DNA of 64,000 bases from the NCBI GenBank assembly GCA_900316525.1, contig ONDF01000002.1:62001-126000 (forward strand), in the 5' to 3' direction. Positions 26,342-34,546 of this stretch are shown piece by piece. Position 1 is the first letter of the stretch. The number at the start of each line of letters is the position of its first letter. The notes beneath the pieces were generated by a model. That model saw only the letters and a list, made by a program, of their open reading frames with translations. It did not search any database and was not told the origin of the DNA. The stretch comes from an uncultured Bacteroidales bacterium (GTDB lineage Bacteria > Bacteroidota > Bacteroidia > Bacteroidales > UBA932). A program made the position numbers and the translations under genes.

Positions 26342-27429
26342 GCCCGTACCTTTATCAAGAAGTGTTTACCGGCGCGATGACACTACTTGCGCTGGTGATG
26401 GGCGCTACTCGGATAACGTCTCCATACAATTTGTTCCAACAGAAAGGGACCCATCTTATTTGGCCACTTTTCCTATGCCTTGGTCTTTCTTTTTGGATTG
26501 GCTTTCGGCCCGTAAGCGGCGGCGCTTTTGGCGATACAATCAATTACGCATTGGAGTACACCTCTCTGGACCCTCGCCACATTTCCATGGACTGGAGCGG
26601 CGAGTGGATCTGGCAATGGCTGATGAATGGATGCAAGGCGACTGGCCTCAGTCTCCACATTTTCTTTACCATCGTCGCGGCCGGGTATGTGTTATCTGCC
26701 TTCTGGGCCGTCAAACTGTTTCTGCCGAAAGACCCGGTGCTGGGGACCGTTTTCCTCCTGTCGTCCTTGATGTTCTTCCCGTTTGCTGTCAATGGTCTCC
26801 GCAACGGGTTAGCTTGTCATCTCGTCCTATTGGGTGCAGCCTGGCTGTTTGATGACAAATGGGTGCCTGGGGGACTCACGTTGCTGGTGGCCATCGGCAT
26901 CCATCGAAGCGTGATTTTGCCCATTCTTGCCATTGTTTTTGCTCGATTTTTATTCCGGAATGTCCGCTTTGCGATTGTGATATGGATTTTGGCCATTTTT
27001 GTTTCAGTGGTTGCAGGAGATGCTTTTGCGAACTTCTTCGCCGGGCTAGGCTTTGATGATCGGATGTCACAATATACATCCATCACCGATATGTCCGAGT
27101 TCTCCAAAGCCGGTTTTCGGTGGGACTTCTTGCTATATAGCATGGCGCCTGTCGTTATGGCCTGGTATGTTTGTATCAAGAAGGATTTGAAGGACAATTG
27201 GTACAATGCAATCTGCACGGTTTACTGCCTGTGCAACGCCTTTTGGCTACTGGTTATCCGATCTGCCTTCAGCAACCGCTTTGCCTACCTGTCCTGGTTC
27301 CTGTATCCTATAATCATTGCCTATCCTCTGGTAAATATGCCAATCCGCGAAGACCAGGACCGTTTTACGGGTTGGATTCTTATCGCTTACGCCGGTTTCT
27401 CGGCTTTTATGTGGTTTATCTTCTGGTAA
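26338..27429 (+). CDS. EpsG-family membrane protein, candidate polysaccharide polymerase (Wzy-like)
   Basis: A 363-aa polytopic membrane protein with about ten hydrophobic segments. Landmarks of the EpsG family are visible: GFRPVSGGAFGDTINYALEY near residues 55-75 (the R-x-D-x-x-NY type motif, here GDTINY), a FFPFAVNGLRNGLACHLVLLGA segment around 140-160 with the conserved Asn-Arg-Asn-Gly pattern, and GIHRSVILPILAIVF (the His of the H-x-S motif). Members are thought to polymerise repeat units at the membrane. Its presence beside an ABC exporter is unusual, because ABC-dependent glycans are normally completed in the cytoplasm. Confidence 0.8.
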   Translation: MSPYLYQEVFTGAMTLLALVMGATRITSPYNLFQQKGTHLIWPLFLCLGLSFWIGFRPVSGGAFGDTINYALEYTSLDPRHISMDWSGEWIWQWLMNGCKATGLSLHIFFTIVAAGYVLSAFWAVKLFLPKDPVLGTVFLLSSLMFFPFAVNGLRNGLACHLVLLGAAWLFDDKWVPGGLTLLVAIGIHRSVILPILAIVFARFLFRNVRFAIVIWILAIFVSVVAGDAFANFFAGLGFDDRMSQYTSITDMSEFSKAGFRWDFLLYSMAPVVMAWYVCIKKDLKDNWYNAICTVYCLCNAFWLLVIRSAFSNRFAYLSWFLYPIIIAYPLVNMPIREDQDRFTGWILIAYAGFSAFMWFIFW

Positions 27430-28238
27430 TGAAAACGTTGACCGTCTTTACGCCTACCTATAACCGCGCCCATACGCTGGGGCGATTATACCGAAGCCTT
27501 TGTGCACAGACTTGCCAAGACTTTGATTGGCTGGTTATCGATGACGGATCCACGGATGGGACAGCTGCGATCATTCAAAACTTCATTGACGATGGTCTGA
27601 TACCAATCCGATACATTTACAAAGAAAACGGCGGTCTGTATACCGGTTACAACACCGCATATGCCAACATTGAAACTGAACTTAACGTTTGCATTGACAG
27701 CGATGATACAATGCCGGCAGATGCTGTGGAGAAGATCCTTTCCATCTGGAAAATTCGGGGGGCCGACCGCTACTGCGGCCTTCTCGGGTTGGATGTTGAT
27801 ATGGATACGGGCCTGCCTATTGGGGGACGTTTCCCCGAAGGATTGACCGACTGTTTCTTCCCCGAGTTATACGCTCGGAACATCCATCGAGGCGACACCA
27901 AGCAAGTCATGCGAACCGACCTGATGAAAGAGGTCGCCCCCCAAGTGGGGTTCCCGGGGGAGAAGAACTTCAATCCAGTATACATGCTCCTTCAAGTGAC
28001 GGACAAATACCCGATCCTTGTCGTTAATGAGTGTTTTTGCCTCGTTCAATACCAACAAGAAGACAGTATGTCCAGAAACATCTGGCGGCAGTATCTTGAC
28101 AGCCCGCGCAGCTTTGTGAAGATGCGCCAACTGGAGATGAAATTAAAACACACTTCTCCACTAAACCGCCTCCGTAGCGCATTTCATTATGCGCTCGAAA
28201 GTTTAATTGCGCTTGTCGTGTTCTCTGTTTGCGAATAA
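27429..28238 (+). CDS. GT2-family glycosyltransferase
   Basis: A 269-aa GT-A transferase starting MKTLTVFTPTYNRAHTLGRLYRSL, with WLVIDDGSTDGTAAIIQNF and the metal site VCIDSDDTMP. The ATG shares one base with the stop of the polymerase gene (TAATG). It belongs to the same subtype as the protein at 16095-16991. The frame is open far upstream, but that extension would run through the EpsG gene and is not supported. Confidence 0.88.
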   Translation: MKTLTVFTPTYNRAHTLGRLYRSLCAQTCQDFDWLVIDDGSTDGTAAIIQNFIDDGLIPIRYIYKENGGLYTGYNTAYANIETELNVCIDSDDTMPADAVEKILSIWKIRGADRYCGLLGLDVDMDTGLPIGGRFPEGLTDCFFPELYARNIHRGDTKQVMRTDLMKEVAPQVGFPGEKNFNPVYMLLQVTDKYPILVVNECFCLVQYQQEDSMSRNIWRQYLDSPRSFVKMRQLEMKLKHTSPLNRLRSAFHYALESLIALVVFSVCE

Positions 28239-28244
28239 TAGCAT

Positions 28245-28668
28245 ATGAAAGAGTTGATCAGCATGATTGTAACAATATTTAATGCTGAACTCGCCTTTGT
28301 ACAATTATTCATAATTATCTCCAATCAGATGGAAATGAATCTGGAGTTTATTCTTATGGAGGATGGTTCCAAGATTCGTCAGGAAAGATCTGTGAAAAAT
28401 TCGAAGATCGGGATTCTCGCTATAAGGCCATCTTCAACAGGAAAGATGAGCATCGTACTGCCAAGTATGCGAGCAACTATCTCGCTATAAGACAATTAAA
28501 ACATACTTCTATCAGGTATTTCTTAGACAACATATGCAAATAACAAAACAAGCCTTGCGAGAATACCTAACGGACTATTATTTCCCTTTTAGAGAAAAAG
28601 CGATTATCACTTCTATGATGATCTTCCCATTTTTCACCCGTTCCGCTTTCAAGATCCTGGGCAATTAG
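28245..28668 (+). pseudogene. Decayed GT2 glycosyltransferase gene (frameshifts, internal deletion)
   Basis: The region starts as a normal GT2 gene: MKELISMIVTIFNAE, then a damaged helix, then LEFILMEDGS in place of LIDDGSTD. From about 28373 the homology continues in another frame (QDSSGKICEKFEDRDSRYKAIF, then YASNYLAIRQ) and ends at a stop. A last piece at 28533-28668 reads as a typical GT2 C-terminal end (FPFREKAIITSMMIFPFFTRSAFKILGN). The metal-binding centre and much of the middle are gone. The intact gene at 21446 is a good model for what it was. It is probably not functional. Confidence 0.75.
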
Positions 28669-28681
28669 TTTGCGCAGAAAA

Positions 28682-29704
28682 ATGTCCCAAATGAAAATCG
28701 AACCTCAACACAAGATGCCTGGGCAGCCCATCGATTTTGTCCTTCTATGGGTGGATGGAGATGATCCCGCATGGCTCAAGGAAAAATCCAACTATCTTCC
28801 GGGAGAAGGCAGTGTATTAAATACGAACAATTCCAGATACCGGGATTGGGGAATTCTGCCCTACTGGTTCCGCTCTATTGAGCGTTATGCTCCTTGGGTC
28901 AGGAGAATCCATTTTGTTACTTGTGGGCATTACCCGCAATGGTTGAACTTAGATCATCCAAAGTTGAACCTCGTGAGGCATAAAGACTTTATTCCCTTTC
29001 GGTATTTACCAACCTTCAATTCCCATCCCATTGAAAATAACCTTCATCGCATTTCCGGTCTGGCCGAACAGTTTGTTTATTTCAATGACGACATGTTCAT
29101 TTCCTCTCCGGTCAAGCCGACGGATTTCTTTATAAACGGGACCCCTAGGGATTGTGCTATCCGAAACATCCCTATGCTTTATGAAATTGGACACATCAAT
29201 TTGAACGATATCAATCTCATCAACAAGGCGTTCAACTTCAAAAAACAATATAAGAAACACTTTTGGAAATGGATGAACTACCGGTACGGTATAAGATGTC
29301 TTCAAAACTTGGTTTTCACTCCATTCATAGAATTCACCGGCGCTAAAAATACACATGTAGCCAATGCATATTCTAAAACAACTTTCTCTGAAGTGTGGGA
29401 TAAATTCGAAAGTATTCTAGATCAAACCTGTCAACATAAGTTCCGCTCTGTCCTGGATGTCAATCAATGGCTTTTCAAGTACTGGCAGATTGTTTCTGGA
29501 AACTTTGTCCCGCAATGGATTAATTTCGGCAAAGCGACGAATATTGGTGACCTTCGCACTATTAAAAAGGCCTTTGTTGGCCATAAATACAAGTTGCTAT
29601 GCATGCAAGACTGCGACTGGATGTCCAACATGGAACCATTGAAAGCGGAAGTCCATCAACTGCTTGAGTCGGTATTTCCTCAAAAATCTTCGTTTGAATT
29701 ATGA
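28682..29704 (+). CDS. Stealth-family capsular polysaccharide phosphotransferase
   Basis: A 340-aa protein with Stealth conserved regions in order. CR1 is IDFVLLWVDGDDPAW. CR2 runs from YRDWGILPYWFRSIERYAPWV through LPTFNSHPIENNLHRISGLAEQFVYFNDDMFIS. CR3 and CR4 are represented by KNTHVANAYSKTTFSEVW and the later DVNQWLFKYWQIVSG. Members transfer a sugar-1-phosphate from a nucleotide sugar and so make phosphodiester-linked glycans. ATG 28682 is preferred over the TTG at 28670; ATG 28691 is also possible. The gene follows a decayed GT2 gene by only a few bases. Confidence 0.92.
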   Translation: MSQMKIEPQHKMPGQPIDFVLLWVDGDDPAWLKEKSNYLPGEGSVLNTNNSRYRDWGILPYWFRSIERYAPWVRRIHFVTCGHYPQWLNLDHPKLNLVRHKDFIPFRYLPTFNSHPIENNLHRISGLAEQFVYFNDDMFISSPVKPTDFFINGTPRDCAIRNIPMLYEIGHINLNDINLINKAFNFKKQYKKHFWKWMNYRYGIRCLQNLVFTPFIEFTGAKNTHVANAYSKTTFSEVWDKFESILDQTCQHKFRSVLDVNQWLFKYWQIVSGNFVPQWINFGKATNIGDLRTIKKAFVGHKYKLLCMQDCDWMSNMEPLKAEVHQLLESVFPQKSSFEL

Positions 29705-29753
29705 GCGGTTACCGCAAGACGATTTGTTTACGGTTGAATTGCTCTTTGCAGAA

Positions 29754-30743
29754 ATGACAGAAAAGTCAACCAAATCCACATATTCCATCGCCATCCGCAC
29801 CCTCGGCACTGCAGGAGAGATATTCCGAAAGGAACTGGTGTCCCTCTGCGCCCAAACGGTGCAGCCGGAGAGGGTTGTCATCTACATTGCGGAAGGGTAC
29901 GAACGACCGTGCTTTACGGTCGGGAAGGAAGAATATGTCTGGGTTCCTAAAGGAATGATGTCACAACGAGTACTCCCATATGATGAAATCACGAGCGACT
30001 GTATTATGATGCTTGATGACGATGTGCTGCTCGCTCCGGATAGTGCAGAAAAGATGCTTCGGGCAATGGTGGAAAACGATACCGACTGCGTGGGGGCCGA
30101 TGTGTTTCAAAACCATCGGATGCTGCTGAAGACAAAGGTTTATGTGGCTTTGACCAACTTGGTATTTCCACACTGGAGTCAGAATTGGGCTTTTAAGATA
30201 CACCGGAACGGCTCCTTTTCTTACAATTCGAATCCCAAGAGTTCTTTTTATTGGTCCCAGAGCTGTGGAGGTCCCGCAGCATTGTGGAAGAAAGATGCGA
30301 TTATGCGGCTTCATCTGGAAGAAGAGCTTTGGTTAGAAAATTTGGGGTTCCCCTACGGAGAAGACGCTTTGATGTTCTATAAGCTTCACACCAACCACGG
30401 CCGCCTCGGCGTCCTTTACGACGCCGGCATTACCAACCTGGATGCCCAGTCTTCCAGTGATGCATTCCGGAAAGGCGCAGAGTACTTTTATACCCGCACC
30501 AAGGCCATGTTCATGGTTTGGTGGCGGACCTGCTTTAAGAATGGAAAAGACACGGCTTGGACACGTTTTATCGCGGCAACAGCATTCTCGTTCAAGGCCT
30601 TATGGCTCATCCCTATCATGACCAGCGCAGCAATCGCGAAACGAAACATCCGAGTTCTCTCCTCCTATTTCCGTGGTCTCCGTGATGGTTGGAAAGAGGT
30701 CCATTCGCCTGAATTCCAGGCCCTGCCCCCGTACATTCGATGA
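29754..30743 (+). CDS. GT2-like glycosyltransferase
   Basis: A 329-aa protein with the GT-A features YSIAIRTLGTAGEIFRKELVSLCAQTVQPERVVIYIAEG and the metal site DCIMMLDDDVLLAPDS. FPYGEDALMFYKLH gives the ED motif around residues 199-212. ATG 29754 was chosen because it begins the GT-A core; the in-frame TTG at 29664 would overlap the Stealth gene. One hydrophobic stretch near the C-terminus (FSFKALWLIPIMTSAAIA) may bind the membrane. It overlaps the next GT4 gene by ATGA. Confidence 0.8.
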   Translation: MTEKSTKSTYSIAIRTLGTAGEIFRKELVSLCAQTVQPERVVIYIAEGYERPCFTVGKEEYVWVPKGMMSQRVLPYDEITSDCIMMLDDDVLLAPDSAEKMLRAMVENDTDCVGADVFQNHRMLLKTKVYVALTNLVFPHWSQNWAFKIHRNGSFSYNSNPKSSFYWSQSCGGPAALWKKDAIMRLHLEEELWLENLGFPYGEDALMFYKLHTNHGRLGVLYDAGITNLDAQSSSDAFRKGAEYFYTRTKAMFMVWWRTCFKNGKDTAWTRFIAATAFSFKALWLIPIMTSAAIAKRNIRVLSSYFRGLRDGWKEVHSPEFQALPPYIR

Positions 30744-31909
30744 AGATTCTCCACATTATCACCTCCCTCCGGACCGGCGGCGCTGAGAGGATTGTTGCCG
30801 ACCTGTGTCCTTGTCTTCTAAAAATAGGGGACGAGGTCTCTGTTCTTTTGCTCGACGGTACCCATACTGGCCTGTATGACCAATTAGAACACGCGGGAAT
30901 TCATATCGACTCTCTTTCAAAAGGGTGGCGGGCGATGCGGAATCCGTTCTTACTTCCTCGGTTACTCCGTTACTTGAAGAACAACTCTTTTGATCTCGTC
31001 CATACTCACAATACCTTTTGTCAATTCCTCGCGGCCGCGGCCTCCGTTTTCTACCCGTTGACTCTCATTACCACTGAGCACAACACATCAAACCGCCGCA
31101 GAAAATGGAATTGGTTCAGGCCGATTGACCGATGGATGTATGACAAATACAAGAAGATCGTTTGTGTCGGGGAGGGAACCGAAAAAGCCCTCGTGGCCCA
31201 TCTTCCTGACTGTTCTGGCAAAACCGCGATCATCTCTAATGGGATAAACCTGGAATCCTTCTTTAGAGCTCCCGCTGATAAAGATATCCTCTCGTTCGAG
31301 GGATTCAAAATCTTGATGGTTGCTGCCTTCAGGGCGCAAAAAGACCACGCCACCCTCATTCGGGCGATGGAAAATCTGCCCAACGAATACCGAGTATTCC
31401 TTGCGGGGGGTGCGGAAACTCGCGAGGATGAAAAGACGCTTCAATCCTGCCAGGAACTTGTGAAGACGATGGAACTCGAGGATCGGGTAACCTTCCTTGG
31501 GGTGAGAAAAGATGTCCCACAATTACTGGCCGCTTGCGATGTGGCCGTTCTGTCCAGTCATTATGAGGGATTCGGGCTATCTGCCGTTGAGGCGATGGCA
31601 AGCGGAAAAGTATTGATCGCCAGTGATGTTGAGAGTCTAACAACGCTCGTCGGCGGCGCCGGCCTCCTCTTCCCGCTGGGCAACGCCGAGGCCCTCGCGG
31701 CCCTCATCCGCGAGGTCTGCGAGAACCCCGAGAAGGCCCGGGAAATCGGCCGCAAGTGCCGGGAGCGGGCGATGCAATATGACATCGCGGAGACTGCCAA
31801 AAGATATTACGCTTTGTATGAGGAGGTTCTCGCCAAAGCCAGCGCCAAAGCCGACGCCGCCACCCCCCCCGCCGTTAGGAAAACCCCTCCAAAATCACTA
31901 AATTTGTAG
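30740..31909 (+). CDS. GT4-family glycosyltransferase (mosaic base composition)
   Basis: A 389-aa GT-B transferase: KILHIITSLRTGGAERIVADL at the start, HTHNTF in the acceptor domain, ILMVAAFRAQKDHATLI and LSSHYEGFGLSAVEAMASGKVLIASDV in the donor domain. The DNA is AT-rich up to about 31640 and then becomes abruptly GC-rich for the last 85 residues. That makes it the right-hand edge of the variable cassette. The C-terminal tail (about residues 365-389) is Ala/Lys/Pro-rich and probably disordered. The promoter of the next gene overlaps its last codons. Confidence 0.88.
   Translation: MKILHIITSLRTGGAERIVADLCPCLLKIGDEVSVLLLDGTHTGLYDQLEHAGIHIDSLSKGWRAMRNPFLLPRLLRYLKNNSFDLVHTHNTFCQFLAAAASVFYPLTLITTEHNTSNRRRKWNWFRPIDRWMYDKYKKIVCVGEGTEKALVAHLPDCSGKTAIISNGINLESFFRAPADKDILSFEGFKILMVAAFRAQKDHATLIRAMENLPNEYRVFLAGGAETREDEKTLQSCQELVKTMELEDRVTFLGVRKDVPQLLAACDVAVLSSHYEGFGLSAVEAMASGKVLIASDVESLTTLVGGAGLLFPLGNAEALAALIREVCENPEKAREIGRKCRERAMQYDIAETAKRYYALYEEVLAKASAKADAATPPAVRKTPPKSLNL
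31899..31906 (+). promoter_or_regulatory. Bacteroidetes-type -7 box (TAAATTTG)
   Basis: TAAATTTG matches TAnnTTTG exactly and overlaps the last codons of the GT4 gene. The -33 position shows only a weak TTA. It would start a transcript about 20 bases before ATG 31934 and so gives the GC-rich tail genes a promoter independent of the variable cassette. Confidence 0.6.
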
Positions 31910-31933
31910 GTTATTCGCTTAAATCGATAATAG

Positions 31934-32794
31934 ATGGTACGCTTGAGAAAAACCGGCTTGTTGGCAATCCTGTTATTCTTCGCAGGATTGTGCACCGGCG
32001 CCGCTCCGCTGCCCGAGTGGGCGCGGAAGGGCGAGGCCTATATGAACAGGAAGCGCACGAACACCAGCTATTCGTTCAAGGTGTTCAAGTCCGAGGACGC
32101 CTATCTGTCCCGCCTGCAGGAGAACCGCTTTTTCCCGCTGCTCGCGTACCTGGGCGACAAGTATGGCGTCGCTCCCGAGAAGATGGCCCTCGACAGCCTG
32201 TCCAACGGGCTCGGCGCGCCGGCGACCTACCGCATCTCCTTCCCGGAGAACGGCCGGCAGGCCACGGTCCTGGCCCAGCGGGTGGACGTCTATGACGCCG
32301 TCGATTACAACACGGACCTCAACCCCGTCTTCGAGTATTACCAGCTGTACGCCGTCTCGGAAAAGGATGTAACGCCCGATTTCGACACTTTCGAGCGCGG
32401 CGAACGCAGCAAGGGGAAGGCGGCCCTGATGAACATCATCCCGGGTGCCGGACAGCTCTATAAGGGCCACACGCTCAAGGGTTACACCATCCTCGGATCG
32501 GAAATCGCCCTCGGCGTCACGGCCATCACCCAGCAGGTCAAGGCCAACTACTACGACAAGATGGCCGAAACCGCGACCGCCGGGGCCGACAGCTACCGCA
32601 ACGACGCCATCGGCCGCCGGCGCATCCGCAACGCAGCGCTCATCACGATGGGTGGCATCTGGGCCTACAGCATCTTCGACGCCCTGGTGGCCGAGTCGAT
32701 GCCCAACATCTCCGTTTCCGCCCCCTCGGGCGCCCAACTGACCGTCGCCCCCGCCTCCACGAGCGCCGGCATCGCCCTCGTCTACCGCTTCTAG
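31934..32794 (+). CDS. DUF5683-like membrane-associated protein
   Basis: A 286-aa protein of uncertain function. It has a signal peptide or anchor (LLAILLFFAGLCTGAAP) and an N-terminal region with a YSFKVF segment. Around residues 155-190 there is a motif KAALMNIIPGAGQLYKGHTLKGYTILG followed by hydrophobic helices (LGSEIALGVTAI, AALITMGGIWAYSIFDALVA). The PGAGQLY-K-G arrangement resembles DUF5683 proteins of Bacteroidetes. It is the first gene of the GC-rich tail with its own promoter and is followed three bases later by the GT4 gene. A role in polysaccharide secretion is only suggested by position. Confidence 0.6.
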   Translation: MVRLRKTGLLAILLFFAGLCTGAAPLPEWARKGEAYMNRKRTNTSYSFKVFKSEDAYLSRLQENRFFPLLAYLGDKYGVAPEKMALDSLSNGLGAPATYRISFPENGRQATVLAQRVDVYDAVDYNTDLNPVFEYYQLYAVSEKDVTPDFDTFERGERSKGKAALMNIIPGAGQLYKGHTLKGYTILGSEIALGVTAITQQVKANYYDKMAETATAGADSYRNDAIGRRRIRNAALITMGGIWAYSIFDALVAESMPNISVSAPSGAQLTVAPASTSAGIALVYRF

Positions 32795-32797
32795 GAA

Positions 32798-33952
32798 ATG
32801 ACCGACCGGAAGAAGATCATACGCACCGCCACGGTCCCGCTCTCGCTGGACCTGTTCTGCCGCGGTCTTCTCCGGGACCTGTCGTCCCGTTACGAAATCA
32901 TCGCCCTTTCCTCGCCGCAGCCAGAGCTGGACAGCATCCGCAAGCGGGAGAAAGTCCGGACCATCTCCGTGCCCATGGCGCGGAAAATCGCCCCCTTCAG
33001 CGACCTGAAATCCCTGTTCGAGCTCATCCGCGTCTTCCGGAAGGAACGGCCCGACATGGTCCATTCCATCACCCCGAAAGCCGGGCTCCTGTCGATGATG
33101 GCCGCCCGATGGACCCGCGTTCCGGTCCGCATCCATACCTTCACCGGCCTCATCTTCCCCTATGAAAAGGGCTGGAAACGGCGCCTGCTGATGATGACGG
33201 ACCGCCTGACCGCCTCCTGCGCCACGCACGTGATTCCCGAGGGCGTCGGCATCCGGGACGACCTCATCCGCTTCAAGATCACCCGGAAACCGCTCCGGGT
33301 CCTGGGCAACGGCAACGTGCGGGGCATCGACCTGAGCCATTACGTCCGGACGGAAAAGCTGAGCCGCAGCGCGGCGGACCTCCGGAACTGCAACAACATC
33401 TCCGACGACGGCTTCGCCTTCATTTTCGTGGGCCGGCTGGACCGGGACAAGGGCATCGACGAGCTCGTCCAGGCCTTCAGGATGCTGGAAAAGGACGAGC
33501 CGAAGGTCCATCTGTTCCTTGTCGGCGCCGAAGAACCCGAAGGGAAGTCCATCCTGGACGAGACCAAGGAAATCATCGCCCGGGACGACCATATCCATCT
33601 TTCCGACGGCTGGCAGGCCGATGTCCGGCCCTGGTACGCCGCCGCCGACGCCCTGGTCCACCCGAGCCGCCGCGAAGGCTTCCCGAACGTGGTCATCGAG
33701 GCCGGCGCGATGGGACTCGCGTCCATCGTGACCGACATCAACGGCTCCCGGGAAATCATCTCCGACGGGCAGAACGGGACCATCGTTCCCGCCCAGGACC
33801 CCGAGGCGCTGTACGCCGCCATGAAGGCCTTCCTCGACCATCCGGATAAGGTCCAGGAAATGGCCGCGGCCGCCCGCGACCTGTCCAAACGGTATGAACA
33901 GAAATATGTCCGGCAGTGCCTGGACGTCTTTTACAGGGAGGTGCTCCGATGA
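32798..33952 (+). CDS. GT4-family glycosyltransferase (CapM/PglA-like)
   Basis: A 384-aa GT-B transferase. VHSITPKAGLLSMMAARWTRVPVRIHTFTGL in the N-domain is typical of CapM-like capsule enzymes. The C-domain shows FIFVGRLDRDKGIDELVQAF and VHPSRREGFPNVVIEAGAMGLASIVTDINGSREII. It is encoded just before the GNAT and the initiating sugar-phosphate transferase, so it probably adds the second sugar. Its composition is native (GC-rich), unlike the cassette glycosyltransferases. Confidence 0.9.
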   Translation: MTDRKKIIRTATVPLSLDLFCRGLLRDLSSRYEIIALSSPQPELDSIRKREKVRTISVPMARKIAPFSDLKSLFELIRVFRKERPDMVHSITPKAGLLSMMAARWTRVPVRIHTFTGLIFPYEKGWKRRLLMMTDRLTASCATHVIPEGVGIRDDLIRFKITRKPLRVLGNGNVRGIDLSHYVRTEKLSRSAADLRNCNNISDDGFAFIFVGRLDRDKGIDELVQAFRMLEKDEPKVHLFLVGAEEPEGKSILDETKEIIARDDHIHLSDGWQADVRPWYAAADALVHPSRREGFPNVVIEAGAMGLASIVTDINGSREIISDGQNGTIVPAQDPEALYAAMKAFLDHPDKVQEMAAAARDLSKRYEQKYVRQCLDVFYREVLR

Positions 33953-34542
33953 TCCGCGCGCTCGTAGCCTTCAAACGCCGGTGCCCGTGGGCCTGGAACC
34001 AAGTCGAGTGTGCCAATGGCGCGCTCTTCCGCCTCCGGTACCGCAAGATGGACACCCTCGCCGCCGGAATCCTGGACAAGGCCGATGCGGCCGGCTGCCG
34101 GTTCTCGCTCCTCGAGAAAGAGGACCTGCCGGCGCTGGAAGCGCTGCTTGCAGGCCAGCCTCAGGAGAACCTGAAGTGGTTCCACCCCCATGCCTTCGAC
34201 CGGAAGACGCTGGCCCGGCTGTACCGGAACCCCGCCTTCCTGATGATGAAAGTGAACGCCCCCGACGGCCCGCTCGTCGGCTACTTCTTCCTCCGGTGCT
34301 TTATCATCGGCCGGGCCTTCGCCGGCCTGCTGGTGGACCCGGCCTGGCAGAATCGGGGCGTCGGCACGGCCATCTGGGCCTCCTGCGCCGAGATCTGCGC
34401 CCGCGCCGGGCTCCGGATGCAGGCCACCATCTCCACGGACAACAAGCCCTCGATGGCCTCCTGCCGGAAAGGGACCGACTGCCGGGAGCTGCAGCCCCTG
34501 GAAGACCATTACCTGGCCGTAGAATGTAAACAGAAAGCGTAA
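33949..34542 (+). CDS. GNAT-family acetyltransferase
   Basis: A 197-aa protein with the GNAT acetyl-CoA site: FAGLLVDPAWQNRGVGTAIWASCAEIC (the Q-N-R-G-V-G loop), preceded by LVGYFFLRCF and followed by ATISTDNKPSMASCRKG. The ATG overlaps the stop of the GT4 gene (ATGA), and the sugar-phosphate transferase starts five bases after it. This GT4/GNAT/transferase order suggests N-acetylation of the amino sugar that primes the repeat, possibly the product of the aminotransferase at 24399. That link is inference. Confidence 0.82.
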   Translation: MIRALVAFKRRCPWAWNQVECANGALFRLRYRKMDTLAAGILDKADAAGCRFSLLEKEDLPALEALLAGQPQENLKWFHPHAFDRKTLARLYRNPAFLMMKVNAPDGPLVGYFFLRCFIIGRAFAGLLVDPAWQNRGVGTAIWASCAEICARAGLRMQATISTDNKPSMASCRKGTDCRELQPLEDHYLAVECKQKA

Positions 34543-34546
34543 CCGT

